Assembly (NCBI GenBank): GCA_045544195.1
Contig: JAZPYO010000028.1
Coordinates: forward strand, 1 to 58,085
DNA length: 58,085 nt
From: RGIG7213 sp045544195
GTDB taxonomy: Bacteria > Bacillota > Clostridia > Oscillospirales > CAG-272
Direction of reading: 5' to 3'
In this document: piece by piece, positions 1 to 7,594 of the stretch
How positions within the stretch are numbered: position 1 is the first letter of the stretch
Layout of the letters: each line of letters starts with the position of its first letter
Translations under genes and position numbers: made by a program
Notes under the pieces: generated by a model
What the model saw: only the letters and a program-made list of their open reading frames with translations
What the model was told of the DNA's origin: nothing
Databases searched by the model: none

Positions 1-136
1 CCGCCTTAAATAAAGGGTTTTCCGCAAGCAACTCATTTCATCCCACTTATACGGTGTTACACCGTTTTACCCTTGTCTCGACGGATTATAAGGGCAAAAT
101 CAAGGGCAAGAATCATCAAAATTTTAGTTTTTAGAT

Positions 137-673
137 TTGGGAAACGAACTGTTGCAATGTGAATTTGCAAATGAATTGAGGACTTATCGTGAAGATATCC
201 AAATTATTTGCAATCACATTGTAGTCGAAAACCGGACTTATTTTCTTTTTCGTCCTGGCAGCATACAATCTGCTGTTGGGCATATATCTGAAATACTTTC
301 TTGTAGTCAAAGTATCCCTTGATACGCTGTAGACGGAATATCCCATAAGAACAATGTAGATCGGCACACTTGGAACCGCGTGTACTATGATGGAGCTTGG
401 TGGGATGTGGATATAACGGCTGACATCTCAAGAACAGCCAACGGCAAAAAACTCTACGGTTTTCACAGGTTGGAAGGTGCTGTTGAGGGTTTCAACAAAG
501 TAAACGATAAGATTATCGAAAAGGTTTTTTCTAAAGATGGCGAAACCGTGGAGGAAACCAAGAAGAGAATTTCAGCTTCGTTTTCAACGAAAAAACATTT
601 GCCCAAAAACTGTTATAAAATGGGTATAATGCAGAGTATTCATTTTGGAACCCTGTTGATAACTCTGTACTAA
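137..673 (+). pseudogene. Transglutaminase-like protein remnant
   Basis: Two pieces lie in one reading frame and are separated by a TGA at about 320-322. The second piece, from about 323, reads through HTWNRVYYDGAWWDVDIT, the classic histidine/aspartate part of a transglutaminase-like domain (H-W-N, then WWDVD). After about position 600 it drifts into unrelated sequence and stops. The first piece (137-319) is too degenerate to show a convincing catalytic Cys region. No good ribosome binding site precedes it, and no signal peptide is visible. I infer a decayed secreted or surface transglutaminase fragment. The stretch from 1 to 136 holds only a short palindrome (ACGGTG-TTA-CACCGT near 52-66) and no gene I can support. 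Confidence 0.55.
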
Positions 674-889
674 ATGGATAACATTCTACATAAAGCATTT
701 GAAAAATATATAGATCAAAAACGGAAAGGAAGAAATTTATTGATGATAAAAAGAACTGTATCTCACTGACTATTAACAAGATATAATTAGTGAAGCAAAA
801 AATACGGCAAGGCTTATATATGAAAACATTATATGCTTTCTGCTTTTCAAGCATCATCGTTCTCATATGAATACAAACAGATACCTATG

Positions 890-1288
890 TCATATTTCTT
901 TAAAACGGGCTTCTGACATTACGTTTACATATTCTTCATCATACTTGTGTATAGAACGGAAAATTCCTTCATCAAGACCTGTGATGCAGTTTGGTTTACC
1001 AAGTATAACAACAATTCTAACAGATTCTTTTGTCGGCGCTACGCTTATAATCGGTTCACGTATTCCATACATTCTGCCTGCAATGCGCGGAAGAATGGGA
1101 AATTGCTCCCACTCTATCGTATTATTTTTGCAATGAATAATTGAATATTTATTTGCTCGCCTTCTGGGAAAAAATATCTCATAATTCTTACCATTCGATT
1201 CAAATTTAACAAATCCCGTTTTATCAAAAAAACAATTATTCAAAGAGCGTTTTTTCATTTTTTTGAAGCGATCGTATAATACACCCAT
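890..1288 (-). CDS. Conserved-looking hypothetical protein, 132 aa
   Basis: I do not recognise this family. The start is supported by an AGAGG Shine-Dalgarno about 8 nt before the ATG on the minus strand. The product is basic at its N-terminus (RFKKMKKR) and has mixed alpha/beta-looking sequence with no signal peptide, membrane segment or metal-binding cluster. A short motif, FFPRRRANKY, sits near residue 40. The neighbours (a transglutaminase remnant and an antiporter) give no functional hint. It appears monocistronic. Its reading frame is open on a strand where the competing plus-strand frames have no ribosome binding sites, which is the main reason to accept it. Confidence 0.55.
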   Translation of the reverse strand: MGVLYDRFKKMKKRSLNNCFFDKTGFVKFESNGKNYEIFFPRRRANKYSIIHCKNNTIEWEQFPILPRIAGRMYGIREPIISVAPTKESVRIVVILGKPNCITGLDEGIFRSIHKYDEEYVNVMSEARFKEI

Positions 1289-1452
1289 TTTAATACCTCT
1301 TTTCTTTTGTTGTCATTAAAATCTGCCGAATCATAATAATACTTTGCATAGTCAGTAAAATCTTGAAATGCTCCTTCGGTATAAAATTCACATCTTTTGA
1401 TTTATTGTAACACAATTCCGCACACATTTCAATACAGAAAGATGAATAAGTG

Positions 1453-1499
1453 AAAATTCCCCGAACAGCACTGCAAATATGTGCTATTCGGGGAATTTT
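1453..1499 (-). terminator. Intrinsic terminator downstream of the antiporter gene
   Basis: A 19-bp near-perfect stem (1453-1471 with 1481-1499, one mismatch) contains a CCCCGAA core and a 9-nt loop. It is flanked by A/T runs on both sides, so it could work in both directions. It lies 41 bp past the stop codon of the minus-strand antiporter. Confidence 0.8.
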
Positions 1500-1540
1500 A
1501 TATCATTTTAAGCTGGATCTGATGATCATAAATAAAGATA

Positions 1541-2839
1541 TCACTTCGTATATACTTTTTTGCTTGCAAGGTGCTCGTCTCTGGCGCTTATTCTTCCTTC
1601 CTTTTTTATATCGCCTGCCTTTGTAAGAGCGATCTTTGTAAGGAAAGGACCTACGATCTCATAAATAAGCACTGCAAACAGTGTGATGTTGCGAACTATT
1701 GCACCGTCAGGACCAAGCTCTACCGCCTTTAACGCCATGCCGAGTGCAACACCCGCCTGCGGCAACAGTGTAATTCCGAGGTATTTTACTATATTGGCAT
1801 CGCATTTTGTCATTACTGCACTTATCCTTGCGCCGAAGTATTTTCCTGCAGAGCGTGATATGATGTAAACGATACCTACGATAACGACTGATATTTCCGA
1901 AAATACAGACAGCTCAAGCTCAGCACCGCTGATGACAAAAAAGAGAATAAGTATCGGTGTTGTCCACCTGTCTGCTCTTTCCATAAGCTCCTCGGAAACG
2001 TCGCAAATGTTGCAGAAAACAGTTCCGAGCATCATACAAGCGAGCAGGGAAGAAAACCCGATATGTATCGGTCCTAAATCGAATTTAAGGCAGGATATTG
2101 CGACTGTCATCATAACGAAGGTAACGGAAACCGCCATACGCTTTGAGCGTGAGTGGAAAAATCTTTCGCAAAGGGTAAACAGCAATCCCATTACAAATCC
2201 GAGTGCAAGGGAAATAACGACCTCAATAAGCGGTTCACATATTACCGATACGACATCGACTGTGCCGACGCTTAACGATTTTGCAATTCCGAATGAAATG
2301 GCAAATACGACAAGACCTACGGCATCGTCAAGAGCAACAACGGGAAGCAAAATATCCGTAACGGGTCCCTTTGCCTTGTATTGCTTTACGACCATAAGCG
2401 TTGCGGCAGGTGCGGTTGCCGTTGCGACCGATGCCAGAACGATGGCGACAGGCAGGGAGAGAACATCCGGCTTCAAAAAGTGAAAACCGATGAGGACCGC
2501 ATCTACAACTATCGTTGTGAAGATTGCCTGAAATACACCTATAACAGTTGCTTGCTTTCCTATCTTTTTTAATTGTGCCAGGCGAAATTCGTTGCCCATG
2601 GCAAATGCAATAAAGCCGAGTGCAAGATCGGATATTATTCCGAATCCCTCCAGCTGCTCTGCGGTTATTCCGATACCGGGGATATTAAGTGCGCCGAGAA
2701 CGAACGGTCCGATAATAATACCTGATACAAGATAAGCAGTAACGGCGGGAAGCTGTACTTTTTTTGCAAGCCTTGAAAGCAGAAGTCCTGCAAGCAAGGC
2801 GACCGATAAACTTAGCAGAATGCTTGCTGTATGAGTCAT
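1541..2839 (-). CDS. Cation:proton antiporter, CPA2/Kef-like
   Basis: This is an integral membrane antiporter that exchanges Na+ or K+ for H+ across the cytoplasmic membrane. About 12 hydrophobic segments run through the 432 residues, starting right at the N-terminus (ILLSLSVALLAGLLL). The first two segments carry the family pattern LPAVTAYLVSGIIIGPF, as in KefB/NapA-type carriers. A DDA triplet after VVAL (about residue 170) matches the ion-binding aspartate region of the CPA2 family. There is no C-terminal RCK/TrkA-N domain, so it is a bare carrier, shorter than KefB or KefC. A possible promoter (TAGACT, 17 bp, TATTAT on the minus strand) lies near 2955-2985. The gene appears monocistronic. 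The exact substrate cannot be told from sequence. Confidence 0.88.
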   Translation of the reverse strand: MTHTASILLSLSVALLAGLLLSRLAKKVQLPAVTAYLVSGIIIGPFVLGALNIPGIGITAEQLEGFGIISDLALGFIAFAMGNEFRLAQLKKIGKQATVIGVFQAIFTTIVVDAVLIGFHFLKPDVLSLPVAIVLASVATATAPAATLMVVKQYKAKGPVTDILLPVVALDDAVGLVVFAISFGIAKSLSVGTVDVVSVICEPLIEVVISLALGFVMGLLFTLCERFFHSRSKRMAVSVTFVMMTVAISCLKFDLGPIHIGFSSLLACMMLGTVFCNICDVSEELMERADRWTTPILILFFVISGAELELSVFSEISVVIVGIVYIISRSAGKYFGARISAVMTKCDANIVKYLGITLLPQAGVALGMALKAVELGPDGAIVRNITLFAVLIYEIVGPFLTKIALTKAGDIKKEGRISARDEHLASKKVYTK

Positions 2840-3193
2840 AAAATACCTCTTAACAATTTAATCTTATTCGTATGATTAAGGATAAAAATACTTGTACGAC
2901 AGAAAAAAACGTATATGCAAATGCTCATATATAGTTGCCACGCATAAATTAGTATAATATCACACGTTTTATAAAAAGTCTATATGTAACAACAAATAAA
3001 AATGAAAATTTTCTTTTTGTTTACATTTTAAAACTGCTTTTTTGCGATACTGGCTTTTGTTAGCATATGTGTATCTCGAAACGGTTGCGCGAATATACAA
3101 TAGCTTAACCCCGAGTACATAGTATTAAAATTGAAATGATGAAATACCCTTATAGACAATATTGGGCCTTGTGGAATTTTTCGGCGTTATATA
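2840..3193. other. Intergenic region, AT-rich, no gene seen
   Basis: This stretch separates the leftward antiporter from the rightward TIR operon. It carries the probable antiporter promoter near 2955-2985 on the minus strand. I see no ORF with a ribosome binding site, no RNA gene and no clear repeat. Confidence 0.6.
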
Positions 3194-3222
3194 TTGACTT
3201 TTTTTTATATATGATGTATAAT
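3194..3222 (+). promoter_or_regulatory. Sigma-A promoter of the TIR operon
   Basis: A -35 TTGACT (3194-3199) and a perfect -10 TATAAT (3217-3222) are spaced by 17 bp. This predicts transcription from about 3229, giving a 5' leader of roughly 68 nt before the GTG start at 3297. No operator-like palindrome is obvious, which suggests constitutive expression. Confidence 0.8.
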
Positions 3223-3296
3223 TATATAAATTCATACGTTAAAAAGTCATATTTTAATTGTACACTGCTATTATCTTTAGCAACGGAGGAATAATT

Positions 3297-4433
3297 GTGG
3301 ATTTGCCGTATACCAAGGAAGAAGTCGTGAAAAATGACTTTTTGTTTGTCAGCTATAAGCACGAAGATACCGAAATTGTTGTAGAAGTAATTGGTTTTCT
3401 TGTTGAGCAGGGAATACGCATTTGGTATGATGCTGATCTTGTTTATGGTGACAAATGGCCGGAAATTGCTGAAAAATTGATAAAAAACGATCATTGCCGA
3501 GGAGTTATCTTTTTTAATAGTAAGGATTCATTTCAAAGCAATCCCGTTTATCTGGAAAGAGGATTTGCGCTAGAAAAATCAGAAATGTGCAAAAGAAAAG
3601 GACAGCCTTTTTTAATTCTTCCGATAAATATAGGTAAACCGTCCACTATGCTTTTGCTTAAGTCTGTTTTTGACTCGCTTCCTGAAAATGATAAGGAAAT
3701 CGAAAGAGTATTCCCGTTGGAATATTTGAAAGGTATAACAGCTCTTTTCAGCAGCGATACGATATACTGCTATGCAGATCCTGAAAATCGTATAGAATAC
3801 AAAGAAAAATTGGCTGACAATATCAAAAAAGCTTTTCCATCCGTGGTGGATCACAAGGCGTTGAGCGTCAAGCAAATAGAAAAATCGTTGGGAACTGCAA
3901 AGACTACCGTCTCTTTGGGAATTTGCAAAGGAAAGACATCGGATGCGTTACCAGGATATTTTCTTACAAAGGATCAAAGGATAGACTATCAGGGAAGTAC
4001 GTATTTAGTTGAGAACGGTATTGCGTATGAAACACAAAAGATACTGTGGCGTCCTGTATATTGCGATGATGAATATTTCGTTTTGCTTTCGCAAAATATT
4101 GTTGATATTCGCAATGGCGGAGATGATTTGAAAAAGTGGCTGACAGATGTTTTTTTTAAGCTGTCATTTGAAGATGACGAAAAGGAAGCAATAAAAACAG
4201 TTAAGCTGCTTTCTGAAGAGGATATTTCAAAATCGCAAACCGATGACATTTTGTCTTTTTCTGATTCAGATACTCATTGGTGGCTTGATGCGCGCAACTC
4301 AGGGGCCTTGCAGAAGGTCGTAAAAAAAGACGGAACAGTATATCAAAGCGGCTATAATTTCAGAACAAAAAAATCGGGAGTCCGTCCCGTTATTTGCATT
4401 AAGAAAGACTACATTACATCCTTAAACGGATAG
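3297..4433 (+). CDS. TIR domain protein with C-terminal DUF6273-like domain
   Basis: Residues about 13-110 form a TIR domain. The opening strand is FLFVSYKHED, followed by WYDADL and GDKWPEIAEKL, in which E56 or E59 are candidates for the catalytic NADase glutamate. Bacterial TIR domains cleave NAD+ or make cyclic ADP-ribose signals in anti-phage systems, or act as scaffolds. The C-terminal third (about 225-378) ends in a WWLDARN...GVRPV pattern typical of DUF6273-like, formylglycine-enzyme-like modules that often sit behind sensor or effector domains. I chose the GTG at 3297 because GGAGGA (3285-3290) lies 6 nt upstream. The in-frame TTG at 3258 has no ribosome binding site. It is the first gene of a five-gene operon. 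Confidence 0.85.
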   Translation: MDLPYTKEEVVKNDFLFVSYKHEDTEIVVEVIGFLVEQGIRIWYDADLVYGDKWPEIAEKLIKNDHCRGVIFFNSKDSFQSNPVYLERGFALEKSEMCKRKGQPFLILPINIGKPSTMLLLKSVFDSLPENDKEIERVFPLEYLKGITALFSSDTIYCYADPENRIEYKEKLADNIKKAFPSVVDHKALSVKQIEKSLGTAKTTVSLGICKGKTSDALPGYFLTKDQRIDYQGSTYLVENGIAYETQKILWRPVYCDDEYFVLLSQNIVDIRNGGDDLKKWLTDVFFKLSFEDDEKEAIKTVKLLSEEDISKSQTDDILSFSDSDTHWWLDARNSGALQKVVKKDGTVYQSGYNFRTKKSGVRPVICIKKDYITSLNG

Positions 4434-4464
4434 TATTTTAAATTTATATTTGGAGAGATGAATT

Positions 4465-6621
4465 ATGAGTGCTATTAATTCTTACAAGCGAAGCGCGTAT
4501 GGCGTTTTAAAGGATCTGGTGGCAGAATCTGAAAAAAACGATTCGATCTTTTATACCTATAAGGATAAAATCGAAGTAGGCAAAGAAATATTTAAGGAGC
4601 TGTATGACCGTTTTCATAAAGTTCCGGGCGAGAGAATGGGCTTCTATATGGATGACAGTAAGGAGATCGGTATTCTTTCACAGTGCCAGTCGCTTCAAGC
4701 GTTGCTTCTTCTTGCTTCTGATTTTGGCCTTGATTTTGACGATGATCATATAGTGAGTGAAACAGAAACAAACTACACGATCCGTGAGATAATGGACTTT
4801 GTAATCGAGGATGTCATAAAGCGTATATCAACAAGAACTGCCGGTGTATATAAATTTGATGCTTCTCCGTATGATACGGGCAGACACTTCGATGAAAAGT
4901 ATTCCAACATCGAAGCAATTACATGGGTTGTTCCTTCGTTTCTTCAGGCACTGAAGTATCATGCAACTATCGGTGAAACATGTAAATGGGAGGACAAACT
5001 TGTAAATGTCATTTCATACTGCCTTAACTATATGAACGCTTCGTTCATCAAATCTCCAAATGTAGGAATATCAAAGAAACTTGAAATAGGATGGAACTTT
5101 ACTGCAGACTGCGAGGAACCGTCGCTATATTATTCGTTTGCAGTATGTGAATGCTTCGTTGAGTTTTACGAGACATTTAAGGAGTATCTTAATTATTATG
5201 AGGCGGCACGCAATGAAGAAAAGTTCGGTGTACGGATGGATCGTAAGATCAGAGCTGAGTATGAAGCGCATAAGAACGACTACAACAAGGACCTGAAAAA
5301 GAAAGCACCGGGACTTAATAAAGACGGCCGTCAGATCGCAAGATTTGATGCTTATAACGAACTTGCGCTTCGCTATAAAGAAATAAATAACGGTGTTGAA
5401 ACCATAGACATTGATTCTCCTTACGGTGAATTTGAAGCAAATTGTAAAACGGTTGCTAAAGAGGTTTGGCGTTTGACACGCAGCCACCTGGCTGATAAGT
5501 TTTTCTATAATGACCTGGAAACTACCTTGACCGAGGAAGATATTTCGATTGCTACAACGAGTGACGCACTTTTCAACACAGTTTATATCATCAATATTAT
5601 GCTTGACGCCGGACTTGATGAAGACCTTGAACTTAAAAAAATCATTGCGGAAAGCGATGAAGCTGTTCATAAAGCTGAGCGTGAATACAATGACCTATTC
5701 GAATCCTGCCAGGTAGCATCTCAAATGGCATTCCGCACTTATGAAAAGCTTAAGAATAACGGAAAAGAGTACATAGTTGAGCAGTTCCTTGTCGGCTTTA
5801 ACGAGGCGTTCACTGTTCACAGAGATAAGGTTAAAGAGCTTCGTAAATTACGTATGCGTGTGTTTACGCTTATGCCGCTGCTTATACGTACCAACAATGT
5901 AATCAGTGAGTATCTTGTAAAGTATCCGCAGGTTAATATGAGAAAATATCTCGGATATATTCTTGAAAACAGATACGAGGAGAAAAATAAGTTCAAGTGG
6001 ATATGGGAGAATGACGGTTTCTTCAGCTGCAGTAACTATTATTATATTTCAGCGCTTGGAGAGTTTTACAATTATTACGAAACATATGAAAGTAAATTCA
6101 TAGGCAACTACACGGAAAATGAAGTAAACCGTTCAGCTATAAAGCGTGATTATCTTAAGGAACTGCAGGCGCCGGGCGGTGAGATCTCAAAGCTTAAAAA
6201 AGAATTAAAGGAAAAAGAAGATGAAGCATCCGAGCTTCAGAAAAAGCTTGATAACGTTGAAACCCCGGTTGAAGATGCAGTGGCTGCTGTTGTATCGAAA
6301 GAACTTGAAAAGCTACTTCCCGAAATGCTTTGCAGGTTGTTGCTTGATACGGCGGACGGATTGACAGTCGAAGATGTAAACGATACACTTTGTACTGATG
6401 CACACAAGGCATTGTCTGACGCTGTAAGCGAATTGCTTTTTGCGATGATAAGTAAATATATTTTTGAGTGTGTACGTTCGAGCAAGCTTACAAGAGAAGA
6501 AAATGCAAATAATCACAAGATGCTCAGCGGAAAACTTAAAAAAGAGATCAGACGTTGCATTAGACAGTTTATTTCTCAAATTAATGACAGTGACGAGGGC
6601 AGAAGCTCTTTGTTTGACTAA
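4465..6621 (+). CDS. 718-aa helical protein of unknown function (TIR operon gene 2)
   Basis: I do not recognise this family. It is cytosolic, with no signal peptide or membrane segment, and is rich in aromatic and acidic residues. There is an internal repeat: about residues 207-237 (WNF...EPSLYYSFAVCECFVEFYETF) and about 510-541 (WIWEN...SNYYYISALGEFYNYYETY) share W-x-x-N/E, YY, A-x-x-E and F/YYET. This recalls helix pairs of alpha/alpha-toroid or HEPN-like helical proteins, but that is inference. A charged coiled coil (KLKKELKEKEDEASELQKKLD) follows at about 573-594, then a helical C-terminal domain. It starts 31 bp after the TIR gene with GGAGAG upstream. It may be a sensor or scaffold that connects the TIR protein to the ATPase. 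Confidence 0.75.
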   Translation: MSAINSYKRSAYGVLKDLVAESEKNDSIFYTYKDKIEVGKEIFKELYDRFHKVPGERMGFYMDDSKEIGILSQCQSLQALLLLASDFGLDFDDDHIVSETETNYTIREIMDFVIEDVIKRISTRTAGVYKFDASPYDTGRHFDEKYSNIEAITWVVPSFLQALKYHATIGETCKWEDKLVNVISYCLNYMNASFIKSPNVGISKKLEIGWNFTADCEEPSLYYSFAVCECFVEFYETFKEYLNYYEAARNEEKFGVRMDRKIRAEYEAHKNDYNKDLKKKAPGLNKDGRQIARFDAYNELALRYKEINNGVETIDIDSPYGEFEANCKTVAKEVWRLTRSHLADKFFYNDLETTLTEEDISIATTSDALFNTVYIINIMLDAGLDEDLELKKIIAESDEAVHKAEREYNDLFESCQVASQMAFRTYEKLKNNGKEYIVEQFLVGFNEAFTVHRDKVKELRKLRMRVFTLMPLLIRTNNVISEYLVKYPQVNMRKYLGYILENRYEEKNKFKWIWENDGFFSCSNYYYISALGEFYNYYETYESKFIGNYTENEVNRSAIKRDYLKELQAPGGEISKLKKELKEKEDEASELQKKLDNVETPVEDAVAAVVSKELEKLLPEMLCRLLLDTADGLTVEDVNDTLCTDAHKALSDAVSELLFAMISKYIFECVRSSKLTREENANNHKMLSGKLKKEIRRCIRQFISQINDSDEGRSSLFD

Positions 6622-6643
6622 AATATAAGGAGATATTAGTATA

Positions 6644-7579
6644 ATGAAAACAATTTCGTTCTTTTCATATAAAGGCGGTGCGGGAAGAAGTACGCTTGCG
6701 TATAATATAATTCCTATACTTGCATCACGACACATCCATCCGACCGCACAATCACCTATAATAGTTATTGATACAGACGTTGATAGCTGTGGTATGTCAT
6801 ACTTGCTTAAGGCTGAAAAAAAGGTTACGGATACCAACTGTATTCAACATCTGCTTGGTACACCGTTTGATACAAAAGGCGCAAAAACTATAAAGGATCA
6901 CCCGTTTTTGTCACAACTTATCCCGGTAGGTAATGCATACGGATATGATGATAACGAAGCGATACTTTTGCTTCCTGCTAAGGATAATAAGAATATTGGC
7001 AAGGATGCCAAGAATAATTATTCTGAGTCTGGCGGATTTTCTTATATGGAATCTTTAAAGCGTTTTCTTGAAATTTGTGATGAGCGCTATGACATTCCCG
7101 CTGTTATTTTTGACTCATCCGTCGGTAATACAGCGCTTGCTAATATTTCTAATGAAGCTGCTACAATCATCGTGTGTGTAATGCGTCCCACCACACAGTT
7201 TGTAAACGGCACGAGACGCTATCTTCTCGGTGTAGAAAATGATGAAAAGATGCTCAGTGGTGATAAGCACATTGTACTTGTGCCTAATGTTATTCCTCAA
7301 GAGGAGGTAACGATCAACGGACTGAGATATCCTGATTCTGCTATAAGCAAGATTTGTAATGATTTTTCTGATGACTTTGCTGACAGTTCCAGCAATACGT
7401 ATCATTTCGATATGCTTGACCGTGATGAATTCGGTATTCCTGCCGTTAAGCGTTTTATGTGGATCGAGGATGCGCTTTTTACAAAGTCCAAGGATAGCTT
7501 GAGCAGCGATGAAGAAATAGCTCTGGAACGCTATTATAAGCTTGCAAAGATAATTAACGACATTGATGCAGATTATTAA
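6644..7579 (+). CDS. ParA/MinD-like P-loop ATPase (TIR operon gene 3)
   Basis: The N-terminus has the deviant Walker A motif of the ParA/MinD/SIMIBI class, SYKGGAGRST at residues 8-17, with the signature lysine K10. The usual ParA form is KGGVGKT, so the penultimate Lys is Arg here, as in several conflict-system ParA-like ATPases. A second motif, VIDTDVDSCG (about 43-52), gives the Walker A' aspartates, and AVIFDSSVGN (about 154-163) gives the Walker B-like aspartate. Length (311 aa) fits the family. No ParB gene or parS-like repeats are nearby, so plasmid partition is unlikely. ATP-dependent dimerisation as a switch or localiser of this system is more plausible. AAGGAG lies upstream of the ATG. 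Confidence 0.85.
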   Translation: MKTISFFSYKGGAGRSTLAYNIIPILASRHIHPTAQSPIIVIDTDVDSCGMSYLLKAEKKVTDTNCIQHLLGTPFDTKGAKTIKDHPFLSQLIPVGNAYGYDDNEAILLLPAKDNKNIGKDAKNNYSESGGFSYMESLKRFLEICDERYDIPAVIFDSSVGNTALANISNEAATIIVCVMRPTTQFVNGTRRYLLGVENDEKMLSGDKHIVLVPNVIPQEEVTINGLRYPDSAISKICNDFSDDFADSSSNTYHFDMLDRDEFGIPAVKRFMWIEDALFTKSKDSLSSDEEIALERYYKLAKIINDIDADY

Positions 7580-7594
7580 TCAGGGGGAAGCGGT

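Noticed and set aside
1932..2483. Plus-strand 183-codon frame over the antiporter
   Set aside because: It is antisense to a clear transporter gene and has biased Thr/Ser composition typical of shadows.
3258..3296. Upstream TTG start for the TIR gene
   Set aside because: No ribosome binding site, whereas GTG 3297 has GGAGGA 6 nt upstream.
6644..7579. Plasmid or chromosome partition ParA
   Set aside because: No ParB gene, no centromere-like repeats, and the gene is embedded in an operon with a TIR protein.
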